Positions 33,954-41,510 of a DNA stretch of 41,510 nucleotides are shown here, piece after piece (positions within the stretch are counted from its first letter, which is position 1; each line of letters starts with the position of its first letter). The notes under the pieces were generated by a model. That model saw only the letters and a program-made list of their open reading frames with translations. It searched no databases and was not told where the DNA came from. Origin of the DNA: Actinophytocola xanthii (GTDB taxonomy: Bacteria > Actinomycetota > Actinomycetes > Mycobacteriales > Pseudonocardiaceae). Where the stretch lies: NCBI RefSeq assembly GCF_001921205.1, contig NZ_MSIE01000083.1:1-41510 (forward strand), written 5' to 3'. Both the position numbers and the translations under genes were made by a program.

Positions 33954-36158
33954 GTGAAGAGGCAGGCGAGCACCGTGCGCGTGGCGCGGTGGAGTGCGAC
34001 CCACCCCTGGCGGGCGATCGGCCTGTGGGTCGTGTTCGTCGCGGTGTGCCTGTCGGCCGGCTCGTGGCTGGGGACCAACGAGGCGACCGACGAGGACATG
34101 GCGATCGGCGAGGCGGGCCGCGCGACGTCGATCGTGAGCTCGGGCGAGTTCGGCGACCGCGCGGAGGAGAACGTCCTCATCACGGCGCGGTCGGGACAGC
34201 TGGACCAGGCGGCGGCGAGCGCGGCCGCCGCGGACGCCGCCGAGCGGATGCGCGGTCTCCCGGAAGTGGCCGAGGTCGGCGAGCCGGTGCCCTCGGCCGA
34301 CCGGCAGGCACTGCTCGTGCCGATCACGATGGCGGGCGACCCCGACGAGGCGCGCGACCGGCTCGACCCGCTGCTGGCGCAGACCGAGGCGGTGCAGCGA
34401 GACCACCCCGCGGTACGGGTGGAGGAGGTCGGCGGCCCGTCGATCAACAAGGGGGTCAACGACCAGATCGGCGAGGACCTCGCCAAGGCCGAGCTGATCA
34501 GCCTGCCGGTGACCCTGGTCATCATGCTGGTCGCGTTCGGCGCGATCATCGCGGCGGGGGTGCCGGTGCTGCTCGCCCTGTCCGCCGTCGGCTCCGCATT
34601 CGGGCTCAGCGCGCTCGCCTCGCACCTCGTGCCGGCCGTCGACACGGTCTCCAGCGTGATCCTGCTGATGGGCATGGCCGTCGGGGTCGACTACTCGCTG
34701 TTCTACCTCAAGCGGGAACGGGAGGAACGCCAGAACGGCAACCCGCACGTGCGGGCCGTCGAGATCGCCGCGGCCACCTCCGGGCACGCCGTCGTGGTGT
34801 CCGGTTTCGCGGTGATGATCTCGATGGCCGGGCTGTACCTGACCAGCGACGCCGTGTTCGCCTCGCTCGCCACCGGCTCGATCATCGTGGTCGCGGTGGC
34901 GGTGCTGGGTTCGCTGACGGTGCTGCCGGCACTGCTCGCCAAGCTCGGCCGGTTCGTCGACCGCCCGCGCGTTCCGCTGCTGTGGCGGCTGACCAACCGG
35001 TCGGGTCCGCCCCGGGTCTGGCCGCGGCTGCTCCGCCCGGCCCTGCGTTTCCCGGCCGCCACGCTCGTGCTCACGCTCGCCGCGCTGGGTGCCCTCGCCT
35101 GGCCGGCGCTGGACCTCAACCTGAAGAACAGCGGCGACGACGACCTGCCCCGCAGCATCCCGGTGATGCGCTCCTACGACCGGCTGACCGAGGCCTTCCC
35201 CAGCCAGGGGGTCATCCACGTCGTCGCCGTGCGGGCGGAGCCGGGCCAGGCCGATGCGGTGCGCGGCGCGCTGGTCGCGCTGCACGGGCAGACGGTGAAC
35301 GACCCGCTCTACGCGAGCGGCGCCGAGCCGGACCTCCGCGTCTCCGACGACCGGCGGGTCACCCTGCTCGAGGTGCCGACGACACAGGCTCCCGGTACCG
35401 ACGGGGCCGAGAGCTCGTTGGCGAAGCTGCGCACCGAGCTGGTGCCGGCGAACCTGGACCGGGTGCCGGGCAACGAGCACGCCGTCGGTGGGGACATCGC
35501 CCGCGACGTCGACTACACGGGCAACCTGGCCGACCGGATGCCGCTCGTGATCGGTTTCGTCCTGCTGCTGACGTTCCTGATCATGCTGGCGACGTTCCGC
35601 TCGATCGCGGTCGCGCTCACCGCGATCCTGCTGAACTCGCTGTCCGCGGCGGCCGCGTTCGGCACGCTCGTCCTGGTTTTCCAGCACACCTGGGCCGAGG
35701 GCATTCTGGGCTTCACCTCGACCGGCACGGTCGTCTCCTGGATACCGCTGTTCCTGTTCGCGGTCCTCTTCGGACTCTCCATGGACTACCACGTGTTCGT
35801 CGTCAGCCGGATCCGCGAGGCCGCCCGCGGCGGGCTGTCGACCAGAGAGGCGGTGGCACAGGGGATCACGCGTTCGGCCGGGGTGGTCACCAGTGCCGCG
35901 GTGGTGATGGTGTCGGTGTTCGCGATCTTCGCGACGCTGAGCATGAACGAGATGAAGCAGATCGGTGTCGGCCTGTCCGTCGCGGTGTTCATCGACGCGT
36001 TGGTGATCCGGGTGCTCGTCCTGCCCTCGCTGATGGCACTGCTGGGCCGGGCGAACTGGTGGCCCGGGCGAATTGAGGGTCGCGGCGAGGAGTCAATTGC
36101 CTCGTCCGACGATCATTCGGTCGAGCCGGCGAGGCGGGCGGCACAGCCCGTGCGGTGA
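33954..36158 (+). CDS. MMPL/RND-family transporter
   Basis: The 734-residue protein begins VKRQASTVRVARWSATHPW at GTG 33954 after GGAGAGGAC. It has the RND/MMPL layout: one helix, an extracytoplasmic domain (about 40-170), a block of helices, a second extracytoplasmic domain (about 370-510) and a C-terminal block of helices. The typical acidic and DY-type membrane motifs (MGMAVGVDYSLFYLKR; FGLSMDYHVFVVSR) are present. These motifs carry protons in MMPL proteins, which export lipids, glycolipids or drugs. No lipid biosynthesis genes are adjacent, so the cargo is unknown. A hairpin terminator follows. Confidence 0.88.
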   Translation: MKRQASTVRVARWSATHPWRAIGLWVVFVAVCLSAGSWLGTNEATDEDMAIGEAGRATSIVSSGEFGDRAEENVLITARSGQLDQAAASAAAADAAERMRGLPEVAEVGEPVPSADRQALLVPITMAGDPDEARDRLDPLLAQTEAVQRDHPAVRVEEVGGPSINKGVNDQIGEDLAKAELISLPVTLVIMLVAFGAIIAAGVPVLLALSAVGSAFGLSALASHLVPAVDTVSSVILLMGMAVGVDYSLFYLKREREERQNGNPHVRAVEIAAATSGHAVVVSGFAVMISMAGLYLTSDAVFASLATGSIIVVAVAVLGSLTVLPALLAKLGRFVDRPRVPLLWRLTNRSGPPRVWPRLLRPALRFPAATLVLTLAALGALAWPALDLNLKNSGDDDLPRSIPVMRSYDRLTEAFPSQGVIHVVAVRAEPGQADAVRGALVALHGQTVNDPLYASGAEPDLRVSDDRRVTLLEVPTTQAPGTDGAESSLAKLRTELVPANLDRVPGNEHAVGGDIARDVDYTGNLADRMPLVIGFVLLLTFLIMLATFRSIAVALTAILLNSLSAAAAFGTLVLVFQHTWAEGILGFTSTGTVVSWIPLFLFAVLFGLSMDYHVFVVSRIREAARGGLSTREAVAQGITRSAGVVTSAAVVMVSVFAIFATLSMNEMKQIGVGLSVAVFIDALVIRVLVLPSLMALLGRANWWPGRIEGRGEESIASSDDHSVEPARRAAQPVR

Positions 36159-36169
36159 TCATGAAAGGC

Positions 36170-36204
36170 GGGCCACCTCACCGTTTGCCATGGTGAGGTG
36201 GCCC
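36170..36204. terminator. Terminator after the MMPL gene
   Basis: Perfect 13-bp arms GGGCCACCTCACC/GGTGAGGTGGCCC (36170-36182 and 36192-36204) enclose a 9-nt loop, 11 bp after the MMPL stop. Confidence 0.85.
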
Positions 36205-36229
36205 TGGGCATTCACCGCTGCCTGCCGAT

Positions 36230-36247
36230 GTCACCCCTTGTGGTGAC
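36230..36247. promoter_or_regulatory. Inverted repeat before the DivIVA-like gene
   Basis: GTCACC-CCTTGT-GGTGAC (6-bp arms) lies 16 bp upstream of the ATG. A -10-like TAAAGT (36252-36257) lies between. The gene would be nearly leaderless. No regulator can be assigned. Confidence 0.35.
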
Positions 36248-36263
36248 CCTCTAAAGTGGGGCA

Positions 36264-37838
36264 ATGCCTGCTGGCGATTCCGACGCAAACAGCCGTGTCC
36301 CCCGGTTCGACACCGTTCTCCGGGGCTACAACCAGCGCCAGGTCAACGAGCGGGTCACTCGTCTGACCTTCGACCTCGGTCACGTCCAGAAGAGCCGCGA
36401 CGAGGCGGTGGCCAAGGTTGCCGAGCTGACCAAGGCGCTCGGCAGCGCACAACAGCAGCTGATCGACTCCAAGGCCCAGCTCAACCGCATCGCCACGAAC
36501 CCCACCAGCAACGAGGCGATGTCCGAGCGGCAGCGGTTGATGTGGCAGCTGGCCGAAGAGGAGATCGCGGAGTTCAAGCGCGACGCGGACAACTACGACC
36601 GCACCACGAGAGCCGACGCCGACGAGTACAGCCACTCGACCCGGGCCAAGGCCGACGCGCACGCCTCCAAGACCCGGGAGGACGCCGACAAGTACTCGGC
36701 GGCCACCCGCAAGGAGGCCGACGACCACGCCAAGGAGATCCGCACCAACGCGGACAGCTACGCCACGGCGACCAAGTCCGCCGCCGACGACTACGCCGCC
36801 GGCATCCGCTCCGAGGTGCAGAACTACGCCAAGGAGCAGAAGGCCAAGCACGAGGCGGCCTCCGCCGAGCTCGCGCAGCGCCGCAAGGCGCTGGAGGCGG
36901 AGTACGCCCGCAACCACGCCGCGCTGGAGACCGAGTACGAGGGTCTGCGAGCACGGGCGGCAGCCGAGCACGACCAGCTCATGGCCGACGCCCGAGCCGA
37001 GGTGGAGCGGGCCGCCCGGGCCAACGAGGAGCGGATCGCCCAGCTCGACGCCGCGGCCCGGCAACGGCGCGAGCAGCGCGACGCCGAGGCGGCCAAGCAG
37101 CGGGAGCTGCTGGACGCGAAGGCCGCCGAGCGGCGGGCCGCGCTCGAGCAGGAGGCCGAGGCCGGCATCGAGGCTCAGCGCGCGGAGCTCGAGCGCGAGC
37201 TGAACGAGCGGGCCGCGGTGGCCAAGGAACGCGCCGCCAAGATCATCGCCGAGGCCGAGCGGGAGGCCGCGAAGCTGCGCGAGGCGTGGAACGCCGAGCG
37301 GGCCGAGGCCGAGCAGGTCCTCGCCCAGCGCGAGGCCGCCGCGCAGGCGCAGGCGGACACGATCATCACCGACGCCCGGCGCCGGGTCGAGGAGGCGGAG
37401 AAGGCGCTGGCGGACAGGCAGGCGGCCACCGAGAAGCACCTGGCCCAGCTCCAGACCAGGGCTCAGCAGGAGGCCGAGAAGATGGTCGCCGACGCGGAGG
37501 CCAGGACCCGAGCCACCGACAAGGAGATCGCCGAGCGCCGCGGCCGGGTGGACAAGGAGCTGACCGAGCAGCAGGCCAACGCGAAGATCCGGGCCGCGAA
37601 GATCATCGAGGATGCCGAGGGGCGGCTGGCCGAGGCCAACGACCGCACCCGGCGAGCCGACGAGTTCGAGCGTCGGGTGTCCGAGCAGGTGAGCGCGACC
37701 TACGCGATCCTGGGCGAGGCGCGCCGCCACTTCGCCAAGGCCATGGGCGGGGACACCGGTGGAACGGACAAGCCGGCGCCGCCGCAGCCCAAGCCGCAGC
37801 CGGACAGCCAGGTTCGCTCCCACGTCAACGGGAAGTAG
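36264..37838 (+). CDS. DivIVA-domain coiled-coil protein (FilP/Scy-like)
   Basis: The 524-residue protein has a short DivIVA-type N-terminus: RFDTVLRGYNQRQVNERVTRL at 14-34, the region that binds curved membrane. A coiled coil then runs to about 490, followed by a Pro-rich tail. Residues 107-194 form eight tandem 11-residue repeats with pattern xADxYxxxTRx (entry below). The rest is Ala/Glu/Arg-rich heptads. The layout resembles the Streptomyces polar filament proteins Scy and FilP, which organise polar growth. In mycobacteria and relatives the role may instead belong to Wag31-type proteins. A long A/T-free intergenic hairpin ends it. No recognised partner is adjacent. Confidence 0.75.
   Translation: MPAGDSDANSRVPRFDTVLRGYNQRQVNERVTRLTFDLGHVQKSRDEAVAKVAELTKALGSAQQQLIDSKAQLNRIATNPTSNEAMSERQRLMWQLAEEEIAEFKRDADNYDRTTRADADEYSHSTRAKADAHASKTREDADKYSAATRKEADDHAKEIRTNADSYATATKSAADDYAAGIRSEVQNYAKEQKAKHEAASAELAQRRKALEAEYARNHAALETEYEGLRARAAAEHDQLMADARAEVERAARANEERIAQLDAAARQRREQRDAEAAKQRELLDAKAAERRAALEQEAEAGIEAQRAELERELNERAAVAKERAAKIIAEAEREAAKLREAWNAERAEAEQVLAQREAAAQAQADTIITDARRRVEEAEKALADRQAATEKHLAQLQTRAQQEAEKMVADAEARTRATDKEIAERRGRVDKELTEQQANAKIRAAKIIEDAEGRLAEANDRTRRADEFERRVSEQVSATYAILGEARRHFAKAMGGDTGGTDKPAPPQPKPQPDSQVRSHVNGK
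36582..36845 (+). repeat. Eight tandem 33-bp (11-residue) hendecad repeats
   Basis: Residues 107-194 of the DivIVA-like protein divide exactly into eight 11-residue units, for example DADNYDRTTRA, DADEYSHSTRA, KADAHASKTRE and DADKYSAATRK. Position 2-3 is nearly always Ala-Asp, position 5 is Tyr or His, and Thr-Arg or similar fills 9-10. A period of 11 gives a slightly right-handed coiled coil rather than the usual heptad type. Confidence 0.8.
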
Positions 37839-37856
37839 GGCGCGCCCCAGGGGACC

Positions 37857-37903
37857 GACACGAGAACGCCTTCGCCGCACCGCGGCGAAGGCGTTCTCGT
37901 GTC
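37857..37903. terminator. Very strong bidirectional terminator before recG stop
   Basis: A perfect 22-bp inverted repeat has arms at 37857-37878 and 37882-37903 and a 3-nt loop. It lies between the DivIVA-like stop (37838) and the recG stop (37904-37906) on the other strand, so it ends both transcripts. Confidence 0.88.
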
Positions 37904-40138
37904 TCAGACCTTCTCCAGGTACTCCGCACGGGAGTCGCCGACGAGATTCGCCACCATCCGCGCGAGACCGGGGTGCTCGCGCAGGTCCGGGCTCCGCGTC
38001 ACCAGGCGCTGGGCCACCTCGCGCGCCTCGGTGATCAGCTCCGCGTCGCGCAGCAGCGACAGCAGCTTGAGCTGTGAGTGCTTGCCCGACTGGGTGGCGC
38101 CGAGGATGTCGCCCTCGCGGCGCATCTCCAGGTCCACCTGGGCCAGCTCGAAACCGTCCAGGGTGGACGCCACCGCGTCCAGCCGGTCGCGTGTCGCGGT
38201 GCCCGCCAGCGCGTCGGTCACCAGCAGGCACACCCCCGCCGCCGAACCGCGACCGACCCGGCCGCGCAGCTGGTGGAGCTGGCTCACGCCGAACCGGTCG
38301 GCGTCCATGATCACCATCGCCGTGGCGTTCGGCACGTCCACGCCGACCTCGACGACCGTCGTGGCCACCAGCACGTCCACCTCCCCCGCCGCGAACGCGC
38401 GCATCACCGCGTCCTTCTCGTCGGTGGGCAACCGGCCGTGCAGCACCGCGAGCCGTAGGCCCTCCAGCGGCCCGGCGGCGAGCTCCTCGGCGACGGCCAG
38501 CACGGCCAGCGGCGGCCGGCGAGCGGACTCCGAGCCGGCCAGCATCTCGTCCAGCGCCTCGTCGGAGAGCTGGTCGGAGAGCTGGTCGACGTCCTCCGGG
38601 GCGTCCTTCTCGCCGATGCGGGGACAGACCACATAGGCCTGGTGCCCCTCGGCCACCTCCTCGCGCAACCGCTGCCAGGCGCGGTCGAGCCAGGTCGGCT
38701 TCTCGGCGGCCGGCACGACCGCGGTGCTGATCGGCGAGCGTCCCGCGGGCAGCTCGCGCAGCGAGGAGGTCTCCAGGTCCCCGTAGACGGTCATGGCGAC
38801 GGTCCGCGGGATCGGCGTCGCCGTCATCACCAGCACGTGTGGGCTGACGTTCTCCCCGGCCCGGGTGCGCAGCGCGTCCCGCTGCTCGACCCCGAAGCGG
38901 TGCTGCTCGTCCACCACGACCAGGGCGAGGTCGGCGAACTCGACCCGGTCCTGGATCAGCGCGTGGGTCCCGACCACGATGCCGGCCGCCCCGCTGACCA
39001 CGTCGAGCAGGACCTGCTTGCGCTGCGCGGCGGGGAGCGAGCCGGTGAGCAGGGCCACCCGGGTGGCGTGCTCGGCCGCCCCCAGCTCGCCGGCCTGGGC
39101 GAGGTCGCCGAGCATCTTCGCCAGCGACCGGGCGTGCTGGGCGGCGAGCACCTCGGTCGGCGCCAGCAACGCCGCCTGGCGGCCGGCGTCCACCACCTGG
39201 AGCATCGCCCGCAGCGCCACGACGGTCTTGCCGCTGCCCACCTCGCCCTGCAGCAGCCGGTTCATCGGGTGCCGGCCGGCGAGGTCCTCGGCGATCACCT
39301 CACCCACCTCCCGCTGCCCGCTGGTCAGCTCGAACGGCAGGCGCTGGTCGAACTCGGCCTGGATGCCGTCGGCGCGGCGGGGGCAGGCCGGGGCGGGGCG
39401 GGCGGTCGCCGCGGCGCGCCGCTGGGCGAGCGCGAGCTGGACGGCCAGCGCCTCCCCCCACTTGAGCCGCCCCCGGGCGGCGTTCACGCCGGCCCAGTCC
39501 TTGGCCGAGTGGATCGCCCGGACCGCCTCGTCGAAGGACATCCGCCCCTCGCGCAGCTCCTCGGGCATCGGGTCCTCGATGGTGTCGAGCAGCCCGAGGG
39601 TCTGCCGCACGCACTTGGCGACCTGCCAGGACTGGACCTTCGCCGCGGCCGGGTAGACCGGGATGAGCCCGAGGAAGTCGTCGATCGCCGTGTCGACGGC
39701 GGCCTCGCCACCGTCGTCGGCCGCCTGGTCCTGCTCGATCGGCTGGTACTCGGGGTTGGTGAGCTGGAGCTTGTTCTGGTAGATCGACACCTTGCCGGCG
39801 AACAACGCGCTCACCCCGGGCTTGAGCTTCACCGAGTGCTGGCGCATGTTGAAGAACGTGCAGTTCAGCGTGCGGGTGCCGTCGGTGATCACCACCTCGA
39901 GGATCCAGCCTCGGCGCTGGCGCATGCGCCGCTCGTTGACCGACTTCACCCGCGCGAGCACGGTCGCGTGCTCGCCGATCTCGAGCCCGGCGATGTCGGT
40001 CAGCTCCCCGCGCTCGGCGTACCGGCGGGGGTAGTAGTGCACGAGGTCGCCGACCGTGTGCAGGTCCAGCGCAGCCGCCAGCGCCTTGGCGGTGCGTGCG
40101 CCGACCGCCAGCTCGAGCTTGTCGTCCAGGGAGACCAT
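37904..40138 (-). CDS. recG: ATP-dependent DNA helicase RecG
   Basis: The 744-residue helicase reverses stalled forks and processes recombination intermediates. It begins with the wedge domain (HTVGDLVHYYPRRYAER), an OB-fold that grips branched DNA. Walker A GEVGSGKT is at about 297-304, and motif II VVDEQHRFGVEQRD is the RecG-specific DEQH. The last motif near QLHQLRGRVGRG is intact. Length is normal. It lies 27 bp downstream of the DAK2-domain gene in the same direction, as in mycobacteria. Confidence 0.96.
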   Translation of the reverse strand: MVSLDDKLELAVGARTAKALAAALDLHTVGDLVHYYPRRYAERGELTDIAGLEIGEHATVLARVKSVNERRMRQRRGWILEVVITDGTRTLNCTFFNMRQHSVKLKPGVSALFAGKVSIYQNKLQLTNPEYQPIEQDQAADDGGEAAVDTAIDDFLGLIPVYPAAAKVQSWQVAKCVRQTLGLLDTIEDPMPEELREGRMSFDEAVRAIHSAKDWAGVNAARGRLKWGEALAVQLALAQRRAAATARPAPACPRRADGIQAEFDQRLPFELTSGQREVGEVIAEDLAGRHPMNRLLQGEVGSGKTVVALRAMLQVVDAGRQAALLAPTEVLAAQHARSLAKMLGDLAQAGELGAAEHATRVALLTGSLPAAQRKQVLLDVVSGAAGIVVGTHALIQDRVEFADLALVVVDEQHRFGVEQRDALRTRAGENVSPHVLVMTATPIPRTVAMTVYGDLETSSLRELPAGRSPISTAVVPAAEKPTWLDRAWQRLREEVAEGHQAYVVCPRIGEKDAPEDVDQLSDQLSDEALDEMLAGSESARRPPLAVLAVAEELAAGPLEGLRLAVLHGRLPTDEKDAVMRAFAAGEVDVLVATTVVEVGVDVPNATAMVIMDADRFGVSQLHQLRGRVGRGSAAGVCLLVTDALAGTATRDRLDAVASTLDGFELAQVDLEMRREGDILGATQSGKHSQLKLLSLLRDAELITEAREVAQRLVTRSPDLREHPGLARMVANLVGDSRAEYLEKV

Positions 40139-40165
40139 CGGGGCAATTATGTCGCGCCGGCCGGC

Positions 40166-41510
40166 CTACTCCACGCCGAGCATCAGCACGGCGTGGCTCT
40201 GCCCGCCGTGGTACGCGACGACCTCGGTCTCCGGGTGCTCACGGCGCAGGTAGTCGGTGAGCTCGCCGGCGAGCTCCTCCGGCGCGTCGGCGCCGAGGAG
40301 CACGGTGACCAGCTCACCGCCCGTGCCGAGCAGACGCTCGACCACGCCGCAGGCGGCCCGGTCCAGTGCGGCGACGTCGGCCGGCCCGGGCTCGATCAGC
40401 ACCACCTCGCCGTCGGCCAGGCCGAGCACGTCCCCCGCCGCGCAGGTACCCACCCAGGTCATGGCCTCCTCGGCGGACACCACCACCTCGCCCCGCCTGG
40501 TGGCCGCGGCGGCCTCGGCCATCGCCACCACGTCGTCGCCCGCCCGCCGCCGGGGGTCGTGCACGGCCACCGCCGCCAGCACCTGCACCGGCGAGGCGCA
40601 CGGCACCACGACGACGTCCTGCCCGGCCGCCACGGCGCGGATCGAGGCCTCGTCGGCGGCCTCCACCAGGCCGGCGTCGCCCGGTAACACGCTCACGTGG
40701 GCGGCCCCCGTCGCGGTGATGACCTCGAGCAGCCGGAAGGCGGTCTCGCCCTCCCCCGCCTCCTCCCCGGCCAGGGTCACGACCACGACCCCCTCGCCGA
40801 CCAGGAGGTCCGCCAGCTCCGTACTGCGCACCGGCACCACGACGGCCCGGTCCCGGGCGAACCGGGACGCCTCGGCCGAGGGCGCGTCGGCGAACCGGGC
40901 CACCCTGATCTGGTGCGGGCGCCCGGTCTCCACACCGACCTCGATCGCCGCGCCCACGTCGTTGCAATGGACGTGCACCGTCCACAGGCCCGCCCCGTCG
41001 CCGACCACCGACACCGAGTCGCCGAGCCCGTCGAGCCGGTCCCGCAGCCGCCCGATCGGGTCGGGCCCGTCCTTGTCGGTCTCCTTGTCGGTCTCCTTGT
41101 CGATCTCCCTGTCGATGGTGTCGAGCAGGTACATGACCTCGTAGGCGAACTGGTCCGAGCCCGACTCCCGCGCGGTGAACATCGACGTCTCCGGCGCGGG
41201 CACCTCGCGTGCCCTGGCCGCGGCCACCAGCGCCGCCGGCTGTTCGGTGACCACCGCGACCAGGGCGTCGAGCATGACGACCACACCGCGACCACCCGCG
41301 TCGACCACCCCGGCCGCGGCCAGCACGGAGAGCTGCCGGGGCGTCTGCTCGAGCGCGGCGAGGGCGCCGGCGGCGGCCGCCGTCGCCACCGCGGCCAGCT
41401 CGTCGGACGGCTCGGCACGGGCCGCTGCCGCGGCACCCTCGGCGACGGTGATCATGGTTCCGGGCACCGGGTCGGTCATCGCCGCCGCGGCCCGGGCGGC
41501 GGCCGCGCCG
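40166..41510 (-). CDS. DAK2/DhaL-domain protein, FakA-like (5' end outside window)
   Basis: The frame is open to the right edge, so the start lies beyond the window; 448 codons are visible. AMTDPVPGTMITVAEGAAAAAR is typical of the DhaL (DAK2) nucleotide-binding domain, and the region near ALEQTPRQLSVLAAAGVVDAGGRG belongs to it. The C-terminal part (GEVVVSAEEAMTWVG...TVLLGADAPEEL) matches the FakA C-terminal domain. FakA phosphorylates fatty acids bound to FakB in Firmicutes. The actinobacterial homologue sits upstream of recG (as Rv2974c does) and its role is less clear. A 12-bp tandem repeat lies inside (next entry). Family assignment is good; function is uncertain. Confidence 0.85.
   Translation of the reverse strand, partial: GAAAARAAAAMTDPVPGTMITVAEGAAAAARAEPSDELAAVATAAAAGALAALEQTPRQLSVLAAAGVVDAGGRGVVVMLDALVAVVTEQPAALVAAARAREVPAPETSMFTARESGSDQFAYEVMYLLDTIDREIDKETDKETDKDGPDPIGRLRDRLDGLGDSVSVVGDGAGLWTVHVHCNDVGAAIEVGVETGRPHQIRVARFADAPSAEASRFARDRAVVVPVRSTELADLLVGEGVVVVTLAGEEAGEGETAFRLLEVITATGAAHVSVLPGDAGLVEAADEASIRAVAAGQDVVVVPCASPVQVLAAVAVHDPRRRAGDDVVAMAEAAAATRRGEVVVSAEEAMTWVGTCAAGDVLGLADGEVVLIEPGPADVAALDRAACGVVERLLGTGGELVTVLLGADAPEELAGELTDYLRREHPETEVVAYHGGQSHAVLMLGVE
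41070..41117 (-). repeat. Four tandem 12-bp repeats within the DAK2-domain gene
   Basis: TCCTTGTCGGTC occurs twice, then TCCTTGTCGATC and TCCCTGTCGATG, in perfect register. On the minus strand they encode DREIDKETDKETDKD, an in-frame acidic/basic tetrapeptide repeat in a linker. Copy number may vary between strains without breaking the frame. Confidence 0.8.

Noticed and set aside
41070-41117. CRISPR-like array
   Set aside because: The repeats are directly adjacent 12-bp units without spacers and lie in frame within a coding gene.

Overview
The window is very GC-rich actinobacterial chromosome. Gene order and protein families point to a mycolata-related actinomycete, most likely Pseudonocardiaceae. 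I see a housekeeping backbone also known from Mycobacterium: smc, acyP, mutM, rnc, rpmF, DUF177, sepIVA, coaD, rsmD, pyc, recG, and a DAK2/FakA-type gene, all on the minus strand. Blocks of accessory genes interrupt it. There are no tRNA, rRNA, CRISPR or transposase genes. Apart from the polymorphic-toxin remnant at the left edge, everything looks like native chromosome.

Layout. Positions 1-922 hold a low-GC partial ORF (a possible immunity protein) and a frameshifted polymorphic-toxin tail with a pretoxin domain. A GT-C arabinosyltransferase-like membrane protein follows. Next comes a quinone oxidoreductase whose promoter has a 19-bp spacer filled by a SoxR/MerR-type palindrome. Positions 3594-9951 form an amino-sugar uptake and recycling divergon: an NgcEFG-like ABC importer on the minus strand faces anmK plus a sodium:solute symporter on the plus strand. 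A two-domain GNAT protein and a small membrane protein follow.

Positions 11710-17059 carry smc, a SigL/RslA-like ECF sigma/anti-sigma pair with a recognisable autoregulatory promoter, and acyP. Two exported proteins with low-complexity stalks (PKD and CAP domains) and a TetR regulator sit between acyP and mutM. Positions 19557-22772 are the compact mutM-rnc-rpmF-DUF177-sepIVA cluster, covering DNA repair, RNA processing, the ribosome and septation. In Mycobacterium tuberculosis the next backbone genes (coaD, rsmD) lie beyond the large PDIM/PGL lipid locus. Here they are separated from sepIVA only by a secreted RNase and a GNAT.

Positions 24143-32546 hold coaD, rsmD, a HelR/HelD-type RNA polymerase-associated helicase, a TetR/epimerase divergon with a clear operator, and pyruvate carboxylase. 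Positions 32658-37838 are accessory: an S8 protease, an MMPL transporter and a DivIVA-domain filament-like protein with an 11-residue repeat. The window ends with recG and a DAK2-domain protein cut by the right edge.

The most interesting items are: (1) a secreted protein made of two tandem RNase Sa-type guanyl-specific ribonuclease domains, the second of which has lost the catalytic Glu and His; (2) the anmK-symporter / NgcEFG-like divergon; (3) the SoxR-like operator on the quinone oxidoreductase; (4) the SigL-like promoter and a possible second copy in front of the PKD protein; (5) the hendecad-repeat DivIVA-like protein; and (6) the decayed toxin/immunity remnant.
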